Shown in pieces: positions 9,022-17,823 of a stretch of DNA of 64,000 bases (the first letter of the stretch is position 1; each line of letters begins with the position of its first letter). The position numbers and the translations under genes are program-made. A model generated the notes under the pieces. It worked only from the letters and a program-made list of their open reading frames with translations, searched no databases and was not told the DNA's origin. The stretch comes from Symplocastrum torsivum CPER-KK1 (lineage in GTDB: Bacteria; Cyanobacteriota; Cyanobacteriia; Cyanobacteriales; Coleofasciculaceae): positions 1 through 64,000 of the forward strand of contig JAHHIF010000014.1 of NCBI GenBank assembly GCA_019358875.1, read 5' to 3'.

Positions 9022-12000
9022 ATGACTGACCAAACTTTTGAGAAACCAAGCTTTCGTCGGGAAATTCGCCTAGGACTGGTTGTTTACGGTGGAGTTTCTC
9101 TTGCCGTTTATATGAATGGGGTTTGTCGGGAATTCTATAATGCTGTACGGGGTAGAGGAGTTTATAAACTCATCAAAGCTCTGACTGATTCCGACATTAT
9201 CGTCGATATCATATCGGGAACCTCAGCCGGAGGAATTAATGGTGTTCTTCTCAGTTATGCACTGACAAATAGCACAGCAGACCAAGTGGCTGATTTTGCA
9301 AACCTCGCTCAGATTTGGCGTGAAAGTGGCAATATTCTGGGTTTAATGCGTCAGCCTAGCCCTAGCGACTCTCAACGGGATTCTATCTTGGATGGAGAAG
9401 GTTATTATCAAAAACAGCTTAAAGAAGCTTTTGATAAAGCGCAAAACAGTAAGGCTCCAGCACCAACGGATGAGTGGCTTTCGGAGTTTAATGAGTTAGA
9501 TTTATTCGTCACAGGAACTGATGTTTTTGGTCGAGTTTATAAAATTTTTGATGATACAGGACGTGTTATAGAAATCAAAGACCATAAGGGGATGTTTCAG
9601 CTCAAGCATCGTCAGGGTCGTAAGGAGCCATTTAACCCAGGCAGTACTTCTAATCCTGTAAAAGTTACTACAGAGGAACTCCATCAAGCTCTGGCTAAGC
9701 TGTGTAGAATTACTTCGTGCTTTCCGGTTGCTTTTCCTGTGGTCGATGTTCAACTAAAAGAAAGAAATCCAGTTGACCAAAAGTTAGTTGAATGGGGTCT
9801 TTTGGAAAAGCGAGAGTTACCAGATAAACCTCCTGAAGGAGGATATAAGCTATATTTTGTCGATGGCGGTGTGTTAGATAATCGTCCCTTTAGCTACACA
9901 ATTAAGGAGATGTATTATCGTACTGCTAATCGTCCCGTTGACCGGAAGTTATTTTATATTGATCCAGGTCCAGATCGGTTTACCGACAGTGGGAATCAGC
10001 AATTTACTGCTATGCCTAAACCCAATACTTTGCAAGTGATTCAGGATTCACTTGTCGGAATACCAACCTATGAAAGTATTGGTAACGATTTGCAGTTAAT
10101 CAAAGAACATAATGAGAAAGTTCGTCGCTACAGATCTATTCTCAAGGATGCAGAAGGGATTGCGGCTTCTAAGGAAGAGACTCGTCAGGAGAATCAAATC
10201 CAAGAAGGAGTTTATTTACGGAGTCGGTTGATTAGCTTACGCGATCGCATTTTGCCTCTAGTTCTGAGAATGGAGGAAGACACGAAGTCAAACATTGACA
10301 AGCAAGCTATTTTAGAAAAAACTGCGACTTTGTTAACTGAACGTGTTATTGGCAATAAAGAAGCAGAAAGCAGTGAAAAAATTCTGAGAGCCTTTGGAGA
10401 ACAAATTCGCAATCTAGATATAGCTTATTCTCTTCGCAAACACTTTTATATCATTGCGAAAGTTTGCCAAATTCTTGATAATAACCAAAGTCAAAATGAG
10501 TACAAGTATGTTCAAACGCTTGCTAAGAATCTTAGCCGTCAAATCAAGATACTAGAAGTTACTCAGTCAGCTTTAGATATGATGCTGAGCTATCCAGCCG
10601 TAAGCAAATCTTTTTACGAATTGCTAGACCAAGAAAAGTCACCTAATCTATTGCGTGGTCAGTTTTATGAGCGTTTACTTCGCTTGCACCGATTTTTATT
10701 GGATGCTGAGGGATTAGAAAGTTTTTCACCATTGGAAGCTGACAAGTCTCATTTACAAGAAGTTCCCGCAGACTTTTTCATAACTTTACCATCAATGGGT
10801 CTAGAAGCTTATCCCAACGATTGGGTATCCCAAAAGCGAGTTTCTGGAATTTTTGCTCAACTCAAAGCAAAAATCAGTAAGTTTTCTAACCCAGATGAAC
10901 TTAAACAAATTTGGAACGCCAAGGATTTTAGCTATGACAAACAGGAAAATGCAGAAGGTTTCCTCAATATTCTGCGACAAGTAGAACTGGCTACGGAAGC
11001 TTTAATACAAGGTAGTCAGATTAGTAGCTGGCAAAAGGTTCTATATCAGTTTACAAACTTCCGAGAATTAGATCAGATTCTTTATCCCTTTGAATATCTA
11101 ACGAACATAACCGAGAAAGAGTTGATTCATACAGTTCGTATTAGTCCTAATGATGCTCAAATGGGGTTTGGGAAAGAAAAGAAGGCTAAGGATAAGTTAG
11201 CGGGAGAAACTCTATACGCTTTTGGAGGATTCTTTAAAAAATCTTGGCGGTCTAATGATATTCTCTGGGGCAGGTTAGACGGACTGAATCGGATTGTGGA
11301 AGCGTTGATAACGACTGAATCAGTCCAGCGGTTTCCTGAATTTCTGAAACGCCAAGCTAGAGAACAGGGGTATCCCCAAGAAGGGGAAGAGTTTGAAGCA
11401 TTCAAGGAAAAGTACATTGAATTTCTCGTTAAGCAGTCTTTACCTCATTCACAACCACTTGACCGCCTGAAAATTATTGACTATCTTCGCAAGTTAGCTA
11501 ATCCTGAGCAGTTCAGTGCAGAGCGACTGCAAAACCTTTTGAAGGATTTCCTAGATGATTTAGTTCGTGAGGGACATCGTGAGATTTTAAGTACTGACTT
11601 GCAGAATGTTATTGCTGATGAAATTGACGAGCAACTTAATTGGAATAGACAACGAGTTGAGTCAACTGAACCCAATCAAAAACCAAAGTATCTACCTGTT
11701 GCTGGTTACTTCGATCGCAGTGTAAGTGCTTTGGCAGCAGGAACATTAGCGAAGGAAGCGATTGAAGATTTGGTGCGTACTCCAGGGGGGACAGAGGATT
11801 ATTTTCTTAAGACTTATAAAGTGGGTGAAGAGTCGGTATTAGACAGCGTTCCGACAGTCGTGCTGGCAAACCTCTCCACTCGATTTGGCTTGATTCTAAG
11901 AAATGTCGTTCTTACTACTTTAGGCGATCGCTCTAAGCGGTTACGCCGGAGTGTAATCTATAACGTTCTGGATAAGTCGTTACAGTTGTTCTACTGGTGG

Positions 12001-12213
12001 TTACAGCTAACCGCACCATTAGCATTGCAGACACCAGATTTCCTTCTGAAGCGCCCTCTAGTTGTTGCACTTCAGGTTGTGTTGTTACTGCTGGCTATTC
12101 TTGGTGTAGCGATAACTGTCTCGAAATCACTAACGTGGGTGCTGATTGCCTTGGGTTCGACGGTACTGTGCTGGTTTTTGGGAACGCCTTGGAGAAAAAA
12201 CAAGAGTAAGTGA
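9022..12213 (+). CDS. Large patatin-like phospholipase-type protein
   Basis: 1063 residues. I chose ATG 9022 because GGAG at 9009-9012 is a well-spaced ribosome-binding site; the TTG at 9007 overlaps it. The N-terminal patatin domain has a glycine-rich oxyanion loop (GGVSLAVYMNG, 23-33), the nucleophile motif GTSAG (Ser68) and the catalytic Asp in DGGVLDNRP (Asp281). This is a complete Ser-Asp dyad, so lipid acyl-hydrolase activity is expected. The long central part is helical with no domain I recognise. The last 75 residues contain two hydrophobic helices and a basic tail (WRKNKSK), suggesting membrane attachment. The architecture matches the long bacterial patatin-like protein family. Its physiological substrate is unknown. 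Confidence 0.85.
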   Translation: MTDQTFEKPSFRREIRLGLVVYGGVSLAVYMNGVCREFYNAVRGRGVYKLIKALTDSDIIVDIISGTSAGGINGVLLSYALTNSTADQVADFANLAQIWRESGNILGLMRQPSPSDSQRDSILDGEGYYQKQLKEAFDKAQNSKAPAPTDEWLSEFNELDLFVTGTDVFGRVYKIFDDTGRVIEIKDHKGMFQLKHRQGRKEPFNPGSTSNPVKVTTEELHQALAKLCRITSCFPVAFPVVDVQLKERNPVDQKLVEWGLLEKRELPDKPPEGGYKLYFVDGGVLDNRPFSYTIKEMYYRTANRPVDRKLFYIDPGPDRFTDSGNQQFTAMPKPNTLQVIQDSLVGIPTYESIGNDLQLIKEHNEKVRRYRSILKDAEGIAASKEETRQENQIQEGVYLRSRLISLRDRILPLVLRMEEDTKSNIDKQAILEKTATLLTERVIGNKEAESSEKILRAFGEQIRNLDIAYSLRKHFYIIAKVCQILDNNQSQNEYKYVQTLAKNLSRQIKILEVTQSALDMMLSYPAVSKSFYELLDQEKSPNLLRGQFYERLLRLHRFLLDAEGLESFSPLEADKSHLQEVPADFFITLPSMGLEAYPNDWVSQKRVSGIFAQLKAKISKFSNPDELKQIWNAKDFSYDKQENAEGFLNILRQVELATEALIQGSQISSWQKVLYQFTNFRELDQILYPFEYLTNITEKELIHTVRISPNDAQMGFGKEKKAKDKLAGETLYAFGGFFKKSWRSNDILWGRLDGLNRIVEALITTESVQRFPEFLKRQAREQGYPQEGEEFEAFKEKYIEFLVKQSLPHSQPLDRLKIIDYLRKLANPEQFSAERLQNLLKDFLDDLVREGHREILSTDLQNVIADEIDEQLNWNRQRVESTEPNQKPKYLPVAGYFDRSVSALAAGTLAKEAIEDLVRTPGGTEDYFLKTYKVGEESVLDSVPTVVLANLSTRFGLILRNVVLTTLGDRSKRLRRSVIYNVLDKSLQLFYWWLQLTAPLALQTPDFLLKRPLVVALQVVLLLLAILGVAITVSKSLTWVLIALGSTVLCWFLGTPWRKNKSK

Positions 12214-12245
12214 TTTAGATAAGTTGGACTCAAGAAGGTAAATTA

Positions 12246-12279
12246 GTTGACCGTTGGCTGTTCATAGTCAACGGTTAAC
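12246..12279 (+). terminator. Long RNA hairpin downstream of the patatin-like gene
   Basis: GTTGACCGTTGGCT (12246-12259) and AGTCAACGGTTAAC (12266-12279) pair along 14 bp when two G-U pairs are allowed, around a 6-nt loop. There is no T-run, so it may be a repeat-derived hairpin or an mRNA 3' end stabiliser instead of a true intrinsic terminator. Confidence 0.5.
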
Positions 12280-12330
12280 TGTTAGTAGTAGGGTAGAACC
12301 TAGGCTAGGACACTAAGAAGCGGAATAAGA

Positions 12331-13500
12331 ATGAAATCTTTTGGGGATTGGTCAAAACAACTGGGATTCTCAGGAGTAGTCTTGAATGTGGGACTAATCG
12401 TTACAACGTCCTCCTCGGCTTGGACTGCATCACCTGTAGCGGAGATGGTTACCAGTACCCAAGTCAATAGGGAGGTGGAGAACAAAGATTTGCCTCGTGT
12501 CACAACTGAGCCAAATCTTGAGGTAGACGAAGCGGGTTTAATGCCTTCTGTGAATGTAGCGGATGACACTTCGCTTCAATCTAGTATGACCTCTCCCCCA
12601 ACCCCTCTCCTGCAAGGAGAGGGGAGTCTTGTATCAATTGGGTTAGACGATAGCAGATTCCATACCCCCCCAATCCCCCTTGTAAAGGGGGGAGCAATCA
12701 AAGAATATGTGTCAAACTCAAACCCAACTGGTATTACTCCCCCTTCCCTTGTAGGGAACCGGAGCTTTAGTGAGGAGGCTGGGGGGTTAGGTTCTGAATT
12801 TGTGCATCCAGTGGAGAATCGCTATAACGCTGTTACCGAAAAGATGCAGCTAAGTCAAGCAGAAACAACGCCTCAGCCAGCAGCAACGCCGAATTCAGCG
12901 GCTGAGGAATTGGATTTAAGTCCGGAAATTATTGAAAATAGCCCTGTTTTGCAGCGCTGGTTGGAGGAAGTGCCGAATGTTTTGGAAGACATTCGCAATG
13001 ATCCCAGTTTCCGCACGCGATTGCGCCTCGGTTACTCTAACTTTCCCTCTAACGATGACGCATCGGGATTTAATGTTGGTGTGGAAGATGTATTTATTGG
13101 TCGTACTGGCTTGACGGTGAGTGGGGATTATCAGGCTTCTTTTAATGGCGATCGCCAAACTTTCGGCGCAGATTTACGCTACTATGTGCTTCCCTTGGGA
13201 AGTTATGTCAATGTTGCACCCTTAGTAGGCTACCGAAATATAGAATCTAACGACTACTCAACAGATGGTATCAATGTTGGGGCGCGGTTGATGTTAGCTT
13301 TATCTCGCACAGGTGCAGCCGATGTTTCTTTAACTCAGAGTTTTGTCTCTCCTGGTAGCAGTGATGAAGTAGGTATCACAACGCTTTCTTTTGGCTATGC
13401 GGTTACTCGAAATTTGCGCTTGTCTACAGATATTCAAAAGCAGAATTCGAGGGAAGAAAAGGACAGTAGAGTGGGAATTGTTTTAGAGTGGATGCCTTGA
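12331..13500 (+). CDS. Outer-membrane beta-barrel-like protein with repeat-derived linker
   Basis: 389 residues. An N-terminal hydrophobic signal (about 10-32, SGVVLNVGLIVTTSSSAW) is followed by a linker that is largely made of palindromic DNA repeats read in frame (about residues 87-155). After that comes a short conserved helix (SPEIIENSPVLQRWLEEVPNV) and a C-terminal region of alternating hydrophobic strands from FRTRLRLGYSNF to the end VGIVLEWMP. An aromatic-containing end and the strand pattern suggest a small barrel in the outer membrane. The function is unknown. The frame survives three separate palindromic insertions, so selection has kept the C-terminal part intact. Confidence 0.75.
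   Translation: MKSFGDWSKQLGFSGVVLNVGLIVTTSSSAWTASPVAEMVTSTQVNREVENKDLPRVTTEPNLEVDEAGLMPSVNVADDTSLQSSMTSPPTPLLQGEGSLVSIGLDDSRFHTPPIPLVKGGAIKEYVSNSNPTGITPPSLVGNRSFSEEAGGLGSEFVHPVENRYNAVTEKMQLSQAETTPQPAATPNSAAEELDLSPEIIENSPVLQRWLEEVPNVLEDIRNDPSFRTRLRLGYSNFPSNDDASGFNVGVEDVFIGRTGLTVSGDYQASFNGDRQTFGADLRYYVLPLGSYVNVAPLVGYRNIESNDYSTDGINVGARLMLALSRTGAADVSLTQSFVSPGSSDEVGITTLSFGYAVTRNLRLSTDIQKQNSREEKDSRVGIVLEWMP
12591..12790 (+). repeat. Three palindromic repeats inside a reading frame
   Basis: Three inverted repeats lie within the gene: CCCCTCTCC (12602-12610) / GGAGAGGGG (12616-12624); CCCCCTT (12675-12681) / AAGGGGG (12685-12691); TTCCCT (12744-12749) / AGGGAA (12753-12758). They resemble the G/C-run palindromes common between genes in filamentous cyanobacteria. 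All three are read through without a stop, giving peptides such as PPTPLLQGEG and PPIPLVKGG. Confidence 0.8.
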
Positions 13501-13534
13501 GCAAAAATTGTTTAGTCATGGAGTAGGAAACATC

Positions 13535-14869
13535 TCAATTTAGAGAATCGCTTGACTGGTCTATGATGTTTTTTGTATCTGTAAACTCTAACTTGTATTT
13601 TTCATGGAAGGGCGAGTAAGCAGGATCTTTCCTCATCTCTCGAAAAATTGCCCAAGTTTCTAGATGATCATATCCTAGTTTTCTACTTGCTAAGACTTCA
13701 GGGAGAAGTTGAAAAAACTGCTCATTTTCATCTAACAAAGCAAGCCGAGCTAGCTGAAAAAGAGGTTCCTTAGCTGAAAAATCAGCTTTTTCAACTTCAA
13801 AACGAATTTTTTCATAGGCTCCCTGCCACTTTATGCTCTGCCAGTAGTTCAATTGCCCTATTAACCGAGACCTTTCAGGCATTTGTTTATCGTTCATAAC
13901 AAAGTAACTCAGACCCTCGGCAATATTCCATCTCTCACTAGACAAATGATTAAATGCAATATCAATAAGCACATTTGCACGAACTTCATCTTCAGGAGAC
14001 AGCTTTTTCCATAACTCAGAAGCAATCAAAATGAAGTTAAGTTCAAAAAGACTGATTGAAGCGTCAAGATAATCAGGAGAGACTTGCACTTCGTCACCTA
14101 GGGCAAAATCATCCTTGAATTCTGTAGCAACTTTCTTTCGATAAATAGAGTTGACACGCCCACCGTTATGAACTATCAAATTACGCCTTAGGTAGACCTC
14201 AGCGAGTTTATTTTGGTATGGTTTTAGATAACCCATAGACAAGCCAATAGGTGTGTTAAAGAATTTAATCCACTCTTCAAAACTATCTCGTATGAGGTTT
14301 TCTACTTTAGAATCTATTAGAAATCTTCTTGCATCTTCTATAGAACCAAAATCTTCTAACTCCTTTAAATTAAAAGACTTCTCTTTAGTATAAATAATAC
14401 CTGGGTTTTTCTCTAAGTATTCGTGGAGAATCTGTGAAATAAACCACTCTGATGTACTGGTAAGGGTAATTAAAGAACTCCTATATAAAAGTTCCTGTTG
14501 ACGATGTGTTCCTAAATATATTTTTAAGGCTCGTGTAAATGATGATTGAAGGCTTTTGTTACTAAAATTAAGTTTAGCTGTTTTATTGTCAGAACCATTG
14601 TCTAGAATTTCAATGTCAACTTTTTCAGCTAACTTTTCTTCGAGCTGCTCAAGATTATTATTGGATTCTATTTTGTTTAAGCTATCTTCAGGCAAAAGCT
14701 TTTTAAAAGCAAGAAGCAGCGGCAACATATCATTAGCCTGGGATTCTATTACTTCTTGTTGATGTTTATTTAAAAATGGTGCTATCAAATCAACAAAATC
14801 ACGAAGGGCATTCAAATTATCAGAAAAATTTGAAATTGTATTAACGAACATATGTGATGGTAAGTCCAA
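13535..14869 (-). CDS. HEPN-motif protein, possible RNase or defence-related
   Basis: 444 residues, predicted nearly all helical. The segment EVYLRRNLIVHNGGRVN contains Arg229-Asn-Leu-Ile-Val-His234, an R-N-x3-H arrangement that matches the R-x4-6-H motif of HEPN ribonucleases. The N-terminal 110 residues are charged and may form coiled coils; the C-terminal part has TPR-like helices (about 310-420). The gene is visibly more AT-rich than its neighbours, a sign of possible transfer. No nucleotidyltransferase partner or toxin-antitoxin mate is adjacent. The alternative is a non-catalytic HEPN scaffold. I cannot name a more exact family. Confidence 0.6.
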   Translation of the reverse strand: MDLPSHMFVNTISNFSDNLNALRDFVDLIAPFLNKHQQEVIESQANDMLPLLLAFKKLLPEDSLNKIESNNNLEQLEEKLAEKVDIEILDNGSDNKTAKLNFSNKSLQSSFTRALKIYLGTHRQQELLYRSSLITLTSTSEWFISQILHEYLEKNPGIIYTKEKSFNLKELEDFGSIEDARRFLIDSKVENLIRDSFEEWIKFFNTPIGLSMGYLKPYQNKLAEVYLRRNLIVHNGGRVNSIYRKKVATEFKDDFALGDEVQVSPDYLDASISLFELNFILIASELWKKLSPEDEVRANVLIDIAFNHLSSERWNIAEGLSYFVMNDKQMPERSRLIGQLNYWQSIKWQGAYEKIRFEVEKADFSAKEPLFQLARLALLDENEQFFQLLPEVLASRKLGYDHLETWAIFREMRKDPAYSPFHEKYKLEFTDTKNIIDQSSDSLN

Positions 14870-15217
14870 TTAAAGCCTCTAAAATATTTATTGAATGAGT
14901 AAAATCGTAATTTGTTCTTTAGTATTTTTGTGAGTGCAGTTTAGAGTAATTGTACTGACGGTCTGCACATCGGCTCGTTTAAGCGTATTCCGTAACAAGA
15001 TAGACTAATAAAAATTTGGCTGTCTCCAGTTTGCCGTGTGTTCGCATTAGCTGACCTGTGCCTTAGTTAGTATTCTCACTAAACTACCCGATCTAATCTA
15101 ACAGTTCAACCGCATCCAGATGGAAAATGTGATCGCGCCTCTTGTGTCTGAGTTTCAATGACTCAAATCTCTTGTAGGACTTGAAGGTGAATCTTATTTC
15201 CTTAGTAAGCCCCTAAA
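14870..15217. other. Intergenic region left of the MITE-like element
   Basis: About 350 bp with no supported gene. Contains the presumed upstream region of the HEPN-motif gene at its left end, AT-rich and without a distinctive operator. Confidence 0.4.
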
Positions 15218-15348
15218 CCCGCCCGGAGTTCAAACTCCGGGCTAATAGATAAAGTCCACTAAAGTGGACTGAAATCCTTGTCCTGTAGATATTTAGTCCT
15301 CTGAGCGAGGACTTTCGCTATTAGCCAAGGGTTTGAACCCTTGGCGGG
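15218..15348. mobile_element. MITE-like element with four consecutive perfect hairpins
   Basis: Four perfect palindromes follow one another: GCCCGGAGTT/AACTCCGGGC (15221-15242), AGTCCACT/AGTGGACT (15253-15270), AGTCCTC/GAGGACT (15295-15313), GCCAAGGGTT/AACCCTTGGC (15324-15345). The outer ends CCCGCC and GGCGGG are themselves inverted. Such multi-hairpin units are typical of non-autonomous REP/MITE-like repeats in cyanobacteria. It lies 9 bp beyond the stop of the TPR gene and could end its transcript. Confidence 0.75.
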
Positions 15349-15356
15349 TAATGCAA

Positions 15357-17690
15357 CTACCGATAACAAGCTAATCGTTGGTTTAACTGATTACGAGTAG
15401 CCGTGCTTTCTAATGATTGAGCAACCTGAAGTGCTTGGTTGTACTGCCCTGCTTGAGCATACTTAACTGCTATTTCTTCTAGGAAACTGCCTCTATCAGC
15501 AGGGTCATCAACTTCGGTGGCGCTAATTCTGTTACCTTGGCTATCAGTCTCCACTCTGAAAACCAAAATATTGGACTCAGGTCCCTCAATCGTTTTAGCA
15601 ATTTGAAAAGCTTGGGCTAAAACTTCAGTGGCTTTGGTTGTTTGTCCAGTTTGGATGTATTTGTTTGCGATCGCAAGCAGCAATCCCACTTTTTCAGCAG
15701 GTGTTTCATAGATATTGATAAATTGAAGCGCACCGTCATATCGTCCTGTTTCCAGGTATTTACTAACAATTTCCTGCAATTTATTGGTTTTCTCATAGCT
15801 ATCCCGCATCGCTTGGGTAATTTTAAAAGCAACATCGTATTGTTGTGCCTTGATGTACTCGTCAGCGATCGCCTGTAAGATATAGGAATTGTCCTCCTGG
15901 GTTTGGGCGACTTGTAGCGCTTGAGATAAGAGGGCAGAAGCTTTGTCTTGCTGTCCAGAAAGAGTATATTCAATGGCAACAGCAGCGAGAGCTTCCGCTT
16001 TGTTGCTAGGAGTTTCTAAAGAATTAGCGACTTGAATTGCTTGAGTATACAATTCAGTTGCTCGGTTCGTTTGCCCCCTTTTTAGGAACTCATTGGCGAT
16101 CGCAGCTAAGGTTCTTGGTTGATAGAAGTAGGTAGAACCATAGTTTTCCACCATTTGGGCAGTCTGGATTGCTTTGTCAAATTGCTGTGCTTTGGCATAG
16201 CTAAGAGCAATTCGCTGCAAGGCAACATTACGCGAACCAATATCGCTCTTATCAAGCAATTGCGTTATCTGGAGTGCTTGCTCGTTTTGTCCAGCCTCAA
16301 CCGTCTTGGTGATGATATCCTGCAAAACAAACGGTTTACTAAGCTCAATGTCAACGGTATCTCCTTGAATAGCTTGGGCGATTTGGAAAGCATCCTCATA
16401 GCGTCCCACTTTGACATAATTGTCAATCATGTCCTTCAAGAGCCTAGCTTGGAAGTAAGCATCTGGCATTGCCTTAGCAGATTCGATGGCTTGAGATAGG
16501 ACTTGAGACGCTTGTGTTTGTTGCCCAGCTTTCGTGTACAAAAGTGCGATCGCGCTTAAGGCTTTCGCTTTACTCTCAGGATTGTTAATCGTCTGGGCAG
16601 TATTCAGTGCTGTTTCCAGTTGTCCAGCAGCAGCATATTGAGTAATAATCTCTGCTAACAAGGTTTCTCCCACAGGACGAGCCGTTTCCACAGCTTGGGA
16701 AAATATATTAGAGGCTTTATCTTGCTCTCCAGCTTTGAGATAGTTCAGAGCAATGTCTGATAAAGTCTTTGCTTTGGCATAACCTGCATCCAAACCTTGG
16801 ACAAGCTGAAGGGCTTGCTCCATCTGCCCTTTTTGGGCATATTGACTGGCAATTGCTCCTAAGACATTACTTCTGTAGAGGGGTGCATTCTCAATCGTTT
16901 TAGAAATTTCAAGGGCTTGATCATACTCTCCAGCTTGAGCATAAGCGATCGCAACCCGTCCTAAGACCTCAGCTTTGCGAGAGGGATTAGAATGCTCAAA
17001 CGCTTGAGCCAATTGGAGTGACTGAGCAAGAATTGCAGGTACGGGTTCTCGTTGCCCTGCTGCTAAATATGTCTCGGCAATTTCTATCAAGGCAATCAGC
17101 TTAAACTCAGCACCCTGAAGAGAATTCACAACTTGTAAGGACTGAGGTAAGATTTCGAGGCTTTTCTGCGGCTGTCCAATCGTGGCGTAGTGATATGCGA
17201 TCGCACTCAAGGTACTCGTTTTGATAAAGCTATAACCACTGCTTAGGCTTTGGGCAACGGGTAGTACTTTGGCGAGGACACTAGAAAGTTGCTCTTTTTG
17301 TTCCGCTTCCACATACAGCGCTACCAGCTTTTCTAACAGACTAGTGTCTCCATCGGGAGTAATCACAATATCCCGAACCAATTCCGCTTTCGTCTGTACG
17401 TTCTTCAAGGATGGCAACAGGTCAAGTGCTTGATTGAGCGTTTCTAAAGCTTTCTCCCTATTCCGGGAACTCGTATACTCTCTCGCCTTAACTACCAGTT
17501 CGTCAATCCTTGCCCCAGCAGGTTGGATACTTGGAGAATCACAACTACTTTGAGCAATTGTTACGGCTTGTGCTAGTTGTACCGGAGTAGCGAGTATAGC
17601 TGGGCTAAAAAAAGTAACGAGTAAAAACGTTCCTAAGCAACGAGTGCCACCCCGGAACAACAATTTTCTCATAGCGATCACCTGCCTCAA
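15357..17690 (-). CDS. Secreted or periplasmic TPR-repeat protein
   Basis: 777 residues. A signal peptide (about 8-42, ending ATPVQLAQA) is followed by some 17-18 TPR-like helix pairs of 36-40 residues, repeatedly showing the pattern of IAxxYxxAGQxxxAxxxLxQAxQxA. Such arrays are protein-interaction scaffolds. No catalytic domain is seen. An alternative start is Met7. The gene is flanked by the MITE-like repeat at its 3' end and faces the chorismate-enzyme gene divergently. A partner cannot be inferred from context. Confidence 0.85.
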   Translation of the reverse strand: MRQVIAMRKLLFRGGTRCLGTFLLVTFFSPAILATPVQLAQAVTIAQSSCDSPSIQPAGARIDELVVKAREYTSSRNREKALETLNQALDLLPSLKNVQTKAELVRDIVITPDGDTSLLEKLVALYVEAEQKEQLSSVLAKVLPVAQSLSSGYSFIKTSTLSAIAYHYATIGQPQKSLEILPQSLQVVNSLQGAEFKLIALIEIAETYLAAGQREPVPAILAQSLQLAQAFEHSNPSRKAEVLGRVAIAYAQAGEYDQALEISKTIENAPLYRSNVLGAIASQYAQKGQMEQALQLVQGLDAGYAKAKTLSDIALNYLKAGEQDKASNIFSQAVETARPVGETLLAEIITQYAAAGQLETALNTAQTINNPESKAKALSAIALLYTKAGQQTQASQVLSQAIESAKAMPDAYFQARLLKDMIDNYVKVGRYEDAFQIAQAIQGDTVDIELSKPFVLQDIITKTVEAGQNEQALQITQLLDKSDIGSRNVALQRIALSYAKAQQFDKAIQTAQMVENYGSTYFYQPRTLAAIANEFLKRGQTNRATELYTQAIQVANSLETPSNKAEALAAVAIEYTLSGQQDKASALLSQALQVAQTQEDNSYILQAIADEYIKAQQYDVAFKITQAMRDSYEKTNKLQEIVSKYLETGRYDGALQFINIYETPAEKVGLLLAIANKYIQTGQTTKATEVLAQAFQIAKTIEGPESNILVFRVETDSQGNRISATEVDDPADRGSFLEEIAVKYAQAGQYNQALQVAQSLESTATRNQLNQRLACYR

Positions 17691-17823
17691 TAATCTGCTT
17701 TATGCTCTACACCATGACCTAGACACAGGTTCGATAGCCACGGTTCCAGTTGAGTAGAGTCCAGAAGCTACCGGGCAATGGAGCGATAATGACCAATGAG
17801 TACCGACACCTGAAACCTGACGA

